Shown: one piece after another, positions 1 through 5,965 of the stretch | Position numbering within the stretch: position 1 is the first letter of the stretch | Layout: each line of letters starts with the position of its first letter | Assembly: GCA_028693975.1 (NCBI GenBank) | Contig: JAQUUF010000078.1 | Span: 1 to 6,204, forward strand | Length of the DNA stretch: 6,204 nt | Direction of reading: 5' to 3' | DNA from: Acidaminococcaceae bacterium | GTDB taxonomy: Bacteria; Bacillota; Negativicutes; Acidaminococcales; Acidaminococcaceae | Program-made: the position numbers and the translations under genes | Notes under the pieces: generated by a model | The model's input: the letters and a program-made list of their open reading frames with translations, nothing else | The model's database searches: none | Told to the model about the DNA's origin: nothing

Positions 1-489
1 TATAAAGCAGCCAATGAAGCAGGACATATTCTATCAGTGAAGGTAGAGGCTGTACCTGAAGCTATTAATAATCTTAAAAACGAGGTTAGCAACTTAAGCA
101 GTAGACTCAAAGAAAAAACCGCTGAAGTATATGAGCTGAAGTTACAGGAGTTTTTAGCTCAAGCTCCTATGACAAGCAAGGGTTATAAGGTCGTTTGTGT
201 GACGGAAGAAACTGATTCCGTGGGTGCGAAGCTGTTGATGCAACAACTAAGTGAAGAGAATGATTTACTAGTGGCTATTTTTGCCCATAGTGGTGCTAGA
301 ATTAATTATCAGTTTGCTGTTACCCTAGGAGCAGCGGGTGATTGCCGCAAGTACATTGCTAAGGCTAATGAGTTATTTAATGGCAAAGGCGGCGGTAAAC
401 CGGAATTTGCTCAAGGCGGAGCCAATTATTGTGGTAATTGGCAAATCCTAGCTCAACAAGTAGCAGACTATATGCAACGCGAAGAGTAG
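1..489 (+). CDS. Alanyl-tRNA editing protein, AlaX-L type (C-terminal part, 5' truncated)
   Basis: The frame is open from base 1, so the GTG at 37 is not needed as a start; this is the last 162 residues of a longer protein. Seen: a charged heptad-like stretch (about residues 14-45) that looks like a coiled coil, followed by a DHHA1-type domain ending in the glycine-rich motif GGGKPEFAQGG at 388-420. Known: this motif closes both alanyl-tRNA synthetases and the free-standing AlaX-L deacylases, which hydrolyse Ser-tRNA(Ala) and Gly-tRNA(Ala) in the cytoplasm. I favour AlaX-L over the synthetase because the linker before DHHA1 is short and the coiled coil resembles AlaX-L proteins, but the editing domain with its zinc-binding HxxxH and CxxxH motifs lies outside the window, so a full AlaRS cannot be excluded. 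The stop is TAG at 487. There is no clear terminator before the next gene. Confidence 0.78.
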   Translation, partial: YKAANEAGHILSVKVEAVPEAINNLKNEVSNLSSRLKEKTAEVYELKLQEFLAQAPMTSKGYKVVCVTEETDSVGAKLLMQQLSEENDLLVAIFAHSGARINYQFAVTLGAAGDCRKYIAKANELFNGKGGGKPEFAQGGANYCGNWQILAQQVADYMQREE

Positions 490-499
490 AAAGAATTAT

Positions 500-527
500 T
501 TGGCAACGCTCAGAGGGGTTAGATTAT
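500..527 (+). promoter_or_regulatory. Possible sigma-70 type promoter upstream of the ATC hydrolase-like gene
   Basis: In the 69-base gap there is a TTGGCA (500-505, five of six matches to the -35 consensus) and, after 16 bases, GATTAT (522-527, four of six to the -10 consensus). This would give a leader of about 25 bases before the ATG at 559. The match is weak and the gap is short enough that read-through from the upstream gene is also possible. Confidence 0.25.
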
Positions 528-558
528 CAAATTTAATGTAAGCGAAAGGGGAAGAACA

Positions 559-1107
559 ATGAGTAAAGAAGAAATTACCCAGTTTTTGCAAGATATGCAG
601 GTGGAGGAACCAGCTAGCAAGGAGGAATTCCATCAAGCGGTCAAGGCGGCCTATAAGGATCGTGCTACGCAAGTTTATTTTATTTGGAAAAAATTAAAAG
701 AGCTTTATCCGGAAGTTGATGCTAATAAGGTTATTAGAGAAGGCTCCATGGAATTTGGGCGCTATCAAGGGGAAAAAATAGCGAAGAAGTATGGCGCGGA
801 GAATATAGGACCAAAAGAAGCTCTTTTGGGTCAAACCTCCAAAGGTGGCATTTTGACCTTCGAGCAGGAAATAACAGTACTAGAAGATGATAAAGCTGTT
901 AAACTATTCCATTGTTGTCCTCATGCAGAAGCTTTGCAAGAGCTGGGCTGTTCAGCTGAGACTATAAAAATGTTTTGCCGTGATATGTTAGGGCATTGTG
1001 ATTATGCTATCTGTGAGCCGTTTCCCAATGTTACAATTGAGTTTCCAACGACTGTTGCTGATGGGAAAGGGCAACCTTGCGCAATGACTATAACAAGAAA
1101 AAAATAA
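559..1107 (+). CDS. L-2-amino-thiazoline-4-carboxylic acid hydrolase family protein
   Basis: A 182-residue soluble protein with no signal peptide or membrane segment. The ATG at 559 is preceded by a good ribosome binding site, AAGGGG at 546-551, seven bases upstream. The C-terminal half resembles the ATC hydrolase family (Pfam L-2-amino-thiazoline-4-carboxylic acid hydrolase). The characterised Pseudomonas member opens the thiazoline ring to give N-carbamoyl-L-cysteine, on a route to L-cysteine. Seen: all seven cysteines lie after residue 118 (C119, C120, C131, C140, C147, C152, C174), including an HCCPH motif at 118-122, a late FCRD (139-142) and a C-A-M-T-I strand near the end. The N-terminal half is helical, charged and cysteine-free. 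The cysteines and His could form a catalytic or metal site (inference). The gene lies 13 bases upstream of an NhaC-type carrier and is probably co-transcribed with it, which hints at import plus hydrolysis of a small compound. Most family members are uncharacterised, so the exact substrate is unknown. Confidence 0.75.
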   Translation: MSKEEITQFLQDMQVEEPASKEEFHQAVKAAYKDRATQVYFIWKKLKELYPEVDANKVIREGSMEFGRYQGEKIAKKYGAENIGPKEALLGQTSKGGILTFEQEITVLEDDKAVKLFHCCPHAEALQELGCSAETIKMFCRDMLGHCDYAICEPFPNVTIEFPTTVADGKGQPCAMTITRKK

Positions 1108-1109
1108 TT

Positions 1110-1115
1110 GGGGTG
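1110..1115 (+). promoter_or_regulatory. Ribosome binding site that sets the antiporter start
   Basis: GGGGTG can pair with the anti-Shine-Dalgarno sequence with one G-U wobble. It sits five bases before the ATG at 1121 and eight before the ATG at 1124. The upstream in-frame GTG at 1115 overlaps it and is therefore an unlikely start. Confidence 0.55.
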
Positions 1116-1120
1116 TGATT

Positions 1121-2536
1121 ATGATGATAAGAAAGCCAACTTTTGGGGAAGCGTTGACGCCGTTATTGGGTATGGTGTTATTATTAGGCATTGGTTATGG
1201 CAAATATGGTTTACCCATACAAGTTTTGCTAATTCTTGCAGCAGGTATTGCTTCTATCATTGCCAAAAGAGTTGGATATACTTGGAAAGAAATGCTACAA
1301 GGCATAGCAGACAAAATGCATTCGTCTTTGCCTTCTTTGTTGGTAATGGTTTGTGTAGGTGCAATGATAGCGAGCTGGATGGTATCGGGGACTATACCGA
1401 TGCTCATTTATTATGGTATTAAACTAATTGACCCACAGTATTTGTTTGTAACGGCTTTTCTTGTTTGTGCTGTTATTTCAACTTTTACAGGGACGTCGTT
1501 CGGTAGCGCAGGTACTGCCGGTGTTGCTATTATGGGTATTGCTATCGCCTTAGGTGTACCACTACCGATAGCAGCTGGTGCTGTATTAAGTGGAGCAGTT
1601 TTTGGAGATAAATTGTCTCCTTTTTCTGATACTACAATTCTGGCACCTATTGCCGCAGGCAGTGATTTGTATGGCCATATTAGGCATATGCTATATACTA
1701 CGGGTGCGTCCACTATTGTTGCGCTGATTGTGTACTATATAGTTGGTTCCCGTTTAGAAGTTGGTACTTTGAATGATGCTAGTACAGTAAATATGATTTT
1801 GCAACAGCTAGAAATACTGTATAATTTTAATTTATGGCTCTTGATTCCTCCTGTCTTGGTCTTTTGGGGTGCCTATACTAAAAAGCCTACAATTCCCATG
1901 TTGCTTTTGGCGTCCTTTGTAGGAATTGGCTTGGGCATGGTATTCCAAGGGTTTACGCTCAAAGTAGCTTTAAATGCTTTCGTTAAGGGCTTCAATGTCA
2001 ATATGCTTGCTGGTGCTGCTAATATTAAGGCAGTTAAAGCTATTCTTACCTTATTAAATCGCGGCGGATTAATGGGAATGATGAGTACTGTTCTCCTGGT
2101 CTTGTGTGCTTTTTCCTTTGCGGGTATCTTTAGCAAGGCTGGTTGTATTGAAGTAATATTGAATAAGATTGTTAAATCCATTAAATCTGTGGGAGGCTTA
2201 ATTACAGCTACCGTTGGTTCTACTCTGTTTATGAGTATCGTTACCGGAAGCTCTTATTTGGCCATTCTCATTCCTGGCGAAATGTTCCAAAAGCTTTATA
2301 AGCAATTCAAACTCGCACCGGTTAATTTGTCTAGAACCTTGGAGGATGCAGGTACTTGTGCTGTACCCTTAGTTCCTTGGTCTGTTGCCGGTACCTATAT
2401 GGCGGCTACTCTTGGCGTACCGACAACTCAATATTTACCGTGGGCTGTTTTGTGTTATTGCAGCATGATTTTTGCTATTATTTTTGGTTTTACTGGTTTT
2501 GGTATTAAAAAATTAGAAGAAAGCAGTGATGAGTAA
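1121..2536 (+). CDS. nhaC: NhaC family Na+/H+ antiporter-type membrane carrier
   Basis: A 471-residue integral membrane protein with about 11-12 hydrophobic segments. The NhaC family (ion transporter superfamily) exchanges Na+ for H+; some relatives exchange organic acids, for example malate for lactate in MleN. Seen: the family hallmark GDKLSPFSDTT at residues 162-172, a small-residue-rich segment FTGTSFGSAGT (about 122-132), and a C-terminal EDAGTCAVPLVPWSVAGTY motif typical of the family. Length is normal. The start is ATG 1121 (1124 is nearly as good), chosen from the ribosome binding site; the GTG at 1115 is rejected. The stop overlaps the next ATG by one base. Context with an ATC hydrolase-like enzyme and an HD protein suggests that the real cargo could be an organic acid or amino acid derivative rather than Na+/H+ alone (inference). 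The family call is secure; substrate and symbol are less so. Confidence 0.88.
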   Translation: MMIRKPTFGEALTPLLGMVLLLGIGYGKYGLPIQVLLILAAGIASIIAKRVGYTWKEMLQGIADKMHSSLPSLLVMVCVGAMIASWMVSGTIPMLIYYGIKLIDPQYLFVTAFLVCAVISTFTGTSFGSAGTAGVAIMGIAIALGVPLPIAAGAVLSGAVFGDKLSPFSDTTILAPIAAGSDLYGHIRHMLYTTGASTIVALIVYYIVGSRLEVGTLNDASTVNMILQQLEILYNFNLWLLIPPVLVFWGAYTKKPTIPMLLLASFVGIGLGMVFQGFTLKVALNAFVKGFNVNMLAGAANIKAVKAILTLLNRGGLMGMMSTVLLVLCAFSFAGIFSKAGCIEVILNKIVKSIKSVGGLITATVGSTLFMSIVTGSSYLAILIPGEMFQKLYKQFKLAPVNLSRTLEDAGTCAVPLVPWSVAGTYMAATLGVPTTQYLPWAVLCYCSMIFAIIFGFTGFGIKKLEESSDE

Positions 2537-3096
2537 TGACAGACTTAACTAGAGACGAAGCGTGGGCTTTATTGACAGCATACAATAAAGAGGAGTTTCA
2601 TTTATTGCATGCTAGAACAGTAGAGGGAGTAATGCGCTACTTCGCTAATAAGCTAGGCTACGGAGCAGAGGCAGATTTTTGGGCTACAGTAGGACTTTTG
2701 CATGATTTGGATTTTGAGCAATGGCCCCAAGAGCATTGCAAAAAAGCACAAGAATTGATGACAAGCAAAGGCTTGGACCCCAAACTTGTTCATGCGGTAG
2801 TGAGTCATGGCTATGGTATTTGTTCCGATGTGGAGCCAACTGCTGAAATGGAAAAAGTGTTATTTGCTGTAGACGAACTGACAGGACTTATCGGTGCGGC
2901 AGCATTGATGCGTCCTTCCAAGAGTGTACAAGATATGGAATTAAAGTCGTTGAAGAAAAAGTTCAAAGACAAACACTTTGCTGCTGGTTGTAGCCGTGAT
3001 ATTATTAAAACAGGTGCTGAGCGTCTGGGGTGGGATTTGGATAAACTACTGCAAGATACTTTGGATGCTATGAAGGAAGTAGAAAAATCTTTATAA
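2536..3096 (+). CDS. HD domain-containing protein, probable metal-dependent phosphohydrolase
   Basis: A 186-residue soluble protein. The ATG shares its A with the stop of the carrier gene (TAATG), so translation is probably coupled. Seen: HD-superfamily residues in order, H25 (in LLHARTVEG), H56-D57 (in GLLHDLDFEQWP), H91 (in VSHGYG) and D113 (in AVDELTGL), matching the H...HD...D metal-binding pattern, with a helical lysine-rich tail. HD proteins usually hydrolyse phosphomonoesters, phosphodiesters or nucleotides using divalent metals. This small stand-alone subtype, with the SHGYG and DELTGL motifs, is common in Bacillota and carries no functional name that I can support. It is the last gene before a terminator. 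A regulatory or housecleaning role for the upstream hydrolase and carrier is possible, but nothing in the sequence shows it. Confidence 0.82.
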   Translation: MTDLTRDEAWALLTAYNKEEFHLLHARTVEGVMRYFANKLGYGAEADFWATVGLLHDLDFEQWPQEHCKKAQELMTSKGLDPKLVHAVVSHGYGICSDVEPTAEMEKVLFAVDELTGLIGAAALMRPSKSVQDMELKSLKKKFKDKHFAAGCSRDIIKTGAERLGWDLDKLLQDTLDAMKEVEKSL

Positions 3097-3173
3097 TTGT
3101 TGTTTTAAAAGTGCTATATATTAAGTCTGCTGTGCCGGATACATCGACAGAGAAATAAATATTTGCTTTCATT

Positions 3174-3202
3174 AACCACTCAATATCTATTGGGTGGTTT
3201 TT
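3174..3202 (+). terminator. Rho-independent terminator after the HD gene
   Basis: Inverted repeat AACCACTCAAT (3174-3184) and ATTGGGTGGTT (3189-3199): 11 pairs with one G-U, a four-base loop ATCT, and a run of five T at 3198-3202. It lies 77 bases after the HD stop. The preceding stretch (3097-3173) holds no ORF that I can support. Confidence 0.8.
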
Positions 3203-3203
3203 G

Positions 3204-3212
3204 TGTTAGAAT
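3204..3212 (+). promoter_or_regulatory. Possible extended -10 promoter for the AmmeMemoRadiSam unit
   Basis: TGTTAGAAT is an extended -10 element (TGn plus TAGAAT, five of six to TATAAT) directly after the terminator T-run. No good -35 hexamer is visible 16-18 bases upstream, where the terminator stem lies. A start near 3219 would leave a very short leader carrying the GAAAGG ribosome binding site at 3221-3226, ten bases before the ATG. Confidence 0.35.
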
Positions 3213-3236
3213 ATAAGTAAGAAAGGTCTTGATATT

Positions 3237-4637
3237 ATGGCAATTGTAGGTGCTTTTACTGTTCCGCATCCCCCTATTATTATTCCGGAGATTGGCAGAG
3301 GAGAAGAGTGCGCCATCTCCAAGACGATTGCAGCGTATAAAGAGGTAGCTCAAGCTGTTAAGCGCTTGGAGCCGGAGACTATTGTAGTTATTTCACCTCA
3401 TACTGTTGCTTATTCAGATTATTTTCATATTGATCCAGGAGAGATGGCAACGGGCAATTTCGGTCAATTCGGAGCACCACAGGTTAAGTTTGAGGTGACT
3501 TATGACCAAGAATTGGCCCAAAAATTAGCTGCTGTTGCCGCTGAAGCCAAAATACCTGCAGGAATGGAAGGGGAGCGGGAGAAAACATTAGACCATGGTA
3601 TTATGGTACCCTTGTATTTTATTAATCAAGCCTATCAAAATTATCGCTTAGTAAGGTTAGGGTTTTCTGGAATGCCATTACCAATGCATTATCACTATGG
3701 CATGTTACTCAAAAAAGCAATTGAGCAACTAGGCCGTAGAGCGGTTATTATTGCTAGCGGTGATTTGTCACACAAATTAAAAAAGAGCGGGCCCTACGGA
3801 TTGAGTCCTTATGGCGCTAAGTATGATGAACGTGTTATACAAGCTCTGGGGAAGGCTAATTTCTTAGATTTGTTACTATTCCCATCGTTATTATGCTCCG
3901 AAGCTGCTGAGTGCGGACATCGTAGCTTTACTATTATGGCTGGGGCTTGGGATAGACAACAAGTGCAAGCTAAGCTACTTTCGTACGAAGGACCTTTTGG
4001 CGTAGGTTATGGTGTTTGCAGTTTTTATCCAGGAGAACAGGAGGATTCACGTAATTTCTTGGATCAATATGCGACCAGCTATGCACAAGCGGTCAATAAG
4101 AAACGTCAGCAGGAGGATGCTTATATTACTTTGGCGCGTCATGCTATTGAAAGCTATGTGCGAGAGGGAAAAACAATAAAGGTTGCGCCTGATTTACCGC
4201 AAGAGATGTTGCAGACCAAGGCAGGGGCTTTTGTATCACTCCATAGCAACGGTTCTTTGCGCGGCTGTATTGGTACCATTGGTCCTATGCGAGACAATCT
4301 AGCCGCTGAGATAATTCATAATGCTATCAGTGCGGCGACCCAAGACCCTAGATTCCTAGAAGTTAAGCCGAAGGAATTGAAGGATTTGAGTATTAGTGTT
4401 GATGTGTTGGGAGCAATAGAGAAGATTGCTACAGCAAGTCAATTGGACACTAAGCGCTATGGCGTTATTGTTACCAAAGGTAGCAGGACTGGGTTGTTGT
4501 TACCTAATTTAGAGGGTATTGATTCAGTGGAACAGCAAATTGCTATAGCTAGACAAAAAGCTGGTATTGGTGAGACTGAGGAGGGCGTGCAACTGTCACG
4601 CTTTGAGGTTATTAGACATGAGGTGCCGGAATGTTAG
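3237..4637 (+). CDS. AmmeMemoRadiSam protein: class III extradiol dioxygenase-like domain fused to AMMECR1 domain
   Basis: A 466-residue two-domain cytosolic protein. Residues 1 to about 265 resemble subunit-B-like class III extradiol dioxygenases (the LigB/Memo fold). Visible are the VPHPP motif with H11, SPHT with H55, LDHGIMVPL with H120, ASGDLSH with H179, and SEAAECGH (E225, H228) where a further metal ligand may lie. Residues about 293-462 form an AMMECR1 domain with its invariant LRGCIG at 341-346, followed by AATQDPRF and the DVLG strand. This N-terminal dioxygenase-like/C-terminal AMMECR1 arrangement is a known but functionally unassigned architecture. AMMECR1, Memo-like and radical SAM proteins recur together in bacteria and archaea, and I know of no established reaction. 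The conserved histidines suggest bound iron or another metal; ring cleavage itself is not shown. The start is ATG 3237 with GAAAGG upstream. The 3' end overlaps the radical SAM gene by seven bases, and the protein ends in cysteine (VPEC). Confidence 0.9.
   Translation: MAIVGAFTVPHPPIIIPEIGRGEECAISKTIAAYKEVAQAVKRLEPETIVVISPHTVAYSDYFHIDPGEMATGNFGQFGAPQVKFEVTYDQELAQKLAAVAAEAKIPAGMEGEREKTLDHGIMVPLYFINQAYQNYRLVRLGFSGMPLPMHYHYGMLLKKAIEQLGRRAVIIASGDLSHKLKKSGPYGLSPYGAKYDERVIQALGKANFLDLLLFPSLLCSEAAECGHRSFTIMAGAWDRQQVQAKLLSYEGPFGVGYGVCSFYPGEQEDSRNFLDQYATSYAQAVNKKRQQEDAYITLARHAIESYVREGKTIKVAPDLPQEMLQTKAGAFVSLHSNGSLRGCIGTIGPMRDNLAAEIIHNAISAATQDPRFLEVKPKELKDLSISVDVLGAIEKIATASQLDTKRYGVIVTKGSRTGLLLPNLEGIDSVEQQIAIARQKAGIGETEEGVQLSRFEVIRHEVPEC
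4620..4625 (+). promoter_or_regulatory. Ribosome binding site inside the fusion gene for the radical SAM gene
   Basis: GAGGTG lies within the last codons of the upstream gene, five bases before the ATG at 4631. It supports this start and translational coupling across the seven-base overlap. Confidence 0.65.
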
Positions 4638-5455
4638 AGTGTCAAGTGTGTCCTCACCATTGTCGATTAACAGAAGGGCAGATAGGCGTTTGCCGTACAA
4701 GAATTAATAAAGGTGACGAGATTACGTCGCTTAATTATGGCAAATTAGTTTCTGTGGCGCTGGATCCGATTGAGAAAAAACCTTTGGCTCATTTCCACCC
4801 TGGCAGTATGATTTTGTCAGTTGGTTCTTTTGGTTGTAATTTTCACTGTCCCTTTTGCCAAAATTTTCAGATATCTCAGGTAGGGGCTGATGATATTACT
4901 ACTAAAGATGTTACGCCTTTCGAACTTGCTCAATTGGCCCTAGATACGAGAGAGCGTGGTAATATCGGAGTGGCTTTTACTTATAATGAGCCCTTAATAA
5001 GCTATGAATATATTATAGACACGGCTAAGATAGTACGTGCTCAGGGACAGAAAACGGTCGCCGTGACTAATGGCTGTGTTACTAGGTACACAGCTGAGCA
5101 GGTTTTACCTTATTTGGACGCACTGAATATTGACCTTAAGAGTTTTAATCCAGAATTTTATAAGAAAATTGGCGGTAACTTGTCTACAGTGAAAGAGTTT
5201 ATAGTTTCTGCCACTACTACTAGCCATGTAGAGCTTACAACCCTTATTATTCCAGGTGAAAATGACAGTGAGGAAGAGATAGAGCATTTAAGTCAATGGA
5301 TAGCTACGGTTAATCCGGAGATTCCTTTGCATATTTCGCGTTTCTTCCCCAGATATAAAATGGTTAATAAGGAGGCGACTTCTGTCCGCAAGGTCTATGC
5401 CTTGGCGGAGATAGCACGTCGTCATCTTAAATATGTTTACACAGGTAATTGTTAA
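4631..5455 (+). CDS. amrS: AmmeMemoRadiSam system radical SAM enzyme (AmrS-like), short form
   Basis: A 274-residue radical SAM protein related to pyruvate formate-lyase activating enzymes. It should bind a [4Fe-4S] cluster through C69, C73 and C76 (CNFHCPFC) and cleave S-adenosylmethionine. Also seen: an N-terminal cysteine cluster C4, C7, C11, C21 in the pattern CxxCPxxC...GxxGxC, the GVAFTYNEPLIS motif (about 113-124), NIDLKSF (about 165-171), IPGEND near residue 207, and HISRFFPRYKM followed by HLKYVYTGN at the end. These match the AmmeMemoRadiSam radical SAM family (TIGR04337). From memory, many members run to about 330 residues with a C-terminal tail carrying further CxxC pairs; this one stops right after KYVYTGNC. 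Only 18 bases follow before the next gene, so no hidden tail fits there. The substrate is unknown; by analogy with activases it could modify a partner protein or a small molecule. Confidence 0.9.
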   Translation: MLECQVCPHHCRLTEGQIGVCRTRINKGDEITSLNYGKLVSVALDPIEKKPLAHFHPGSMILSVGSFGCNFHCPFCQNFQISQVGADDITTKDVTPFELAQLALDTRERGNIGVAFTYNEPLISYEYIIDTAKIVRAQGQKTVAVTNGCVTRYTAEQVLPYLDALNIDLKSFNPEFYKKIGGNLSTVKEFIVSATTTSHVELTTLIIPGENDSEEEIEHLSQWIATVNPEIPLHISRFFPRYKMVNKEATSVRKVYALAEIARRHLKYVYTGNC

Positions 5456-5460
5456 AAGAG

Positions 5461-5465
5461 AGGAG
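5461..5465 (+). promoter_or_regulatory. Ribosome binding site of the OsmC-family gene
   Basis: AGGAG eight bases before the ATG at 5474, a near-ideal Shine-Dalgarno site. With only 18 bases between genes, there is little room for a separate promoter in the gap. Confidence 0.6.
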
Positions 5466-5473
5466 CAAGTCAA

Positions 5474-5854
5474 ATGATTACAGTAAAAAGTAAGGAAGCA
5501 AAATTTTTAATGGAGGTTTCCAACGGTACTTATTCCTTTGAAGGGGATGTCCCCGCAGCCAATGGAGGAAGCGGCCAATATGTATCGCCTTTTGAATTAT
5601 TGCGAGCAGCTTTTGCTTGCTGTCTGAACGTAACAACAAGGGCAATTCTGGATAAGCGTAATATTGCGTACAAAGAGGTTGAAGTACAAGTTGATTTGGA
5701 AGAGAAAGATGGTACCTTGACCTTCGCCCACAAAATTATTATTGATGCAGAACTGAGCGATTCGGACAAAGCTAAATATGCTCAAATGGCTTTTGCCGGA
5801 TGTCATGTACATAAGGCTTTGGAGGGCAAGATTGTTTTTGGAGCCAAACTTTAA
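5474..5854 (+). CDS. OsmC family peroxiredoxin-like protein
   Basis: A 126-residue soluble protein of the OsmC/Ohr superfamily, which reduces organic hydroperoxides with a pair of cysteines and usually acts as a homodimer in the cytoplasm. Seen: SPFELLRAAFACCLNVTTR (residues 38-56) carrying E41 and the candidate peroxidatic C49/C50 on the central helix, and AGCHVHKAL with C110 as the likely resolving cysteine. Length is slightly below the usual 135-145 residues but the fold appears complete. The double cysteine at 49-50 means the peroxidatic one cannot be assigned with certainty. The pattern looks more like the YhfA-type OsmC subfamily than classical Ohr, so peroxide reduction is inferred. 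It lies 18 bases after the radical SAM gene and ends the operon, where it might protect the oxygen-sensitive or iron-dependent partners (inference). Confidence 0.85.
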   Translation: MITVKSKEAKFLMEVSNGTYSFEGDVPAANGGSGQYVSPFELLRAAFACCLNVTTRAILDKRNIAYKEVEVQVDLEEKDGTLTFAHKIIIDAELSDSDKAKYAQMAFAGCHVHKALEGKIVFGAKL

Positions 5855-5903
5855 AAATTATAGCTAGACACTAGTAGAATAATAGAGTCTATTCTGAGCG
5901 TAA

Positions 5904-5947
5904 AAATGGCACCACAGATGTTAGAACGAACATCTGTGGTGCCATTT
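5904..5947. terminator. Bidirectional terminator between convergent genes
   Basis: Two 19-base arms (5904-5922 and 5929-5947) are perfect reverse complements around the six-base loop AGAACG. Read from the minus strand, the hairpin is followed by a T-run (complement of A 5902-5906), a good intrinsic terminator for the aldolase gene, whose stop lies 18 bases away. Read from the plus strand, it is followed by the weaker tail ATTTGTTG, and it lies 49 bases after the OsmC-family stop. Confidence 0.85.
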
Positions 5948-5965
5948 GTTGTGGTGATTATAGTT

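Noticed and set aside
37..39. GTG as the start of the first gene
   Set aside because: The frame is open upstream to base 1, there is no ribosome binding site, and the protein lacks the N-terminal domain expected of the family, so the gene is truncated by the window edge.
1108..1422. A 104-codon plus-strand ORF starting just after the ATC hydrolase-like gene
   Set aside because: It overlaps the strongly supported NhaC gene in another frame, and its translation has no recognisable motif.
1411..2181. Minus-strand ORFs of about 100 codons inside the antiporter gene
   Set aside because: They are antisense shadows of a hydrophobic coding region, with no family resemblance and no supporting ribosome binding site.
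3097..3122. TTGTTG followed by TATATT as a promoter after the HD gene
   Set aside because: The spacing is only 14 bases and it would transcribe only into the terminator, with no gene in between.
5530..5812. Two overlapping minus-strand ORFs opposite the OsmC-family gene
   Set aside because: They are antisense to a conserved gene and their translations show no domain features.
5881..5893. Odd palindrome AATAGA-G-TCTATT after the OsmC-family gene
   Set aside because: It is short, AT-rich and downstream of the gene with no plus-strand gene to control; this is expected by chance.
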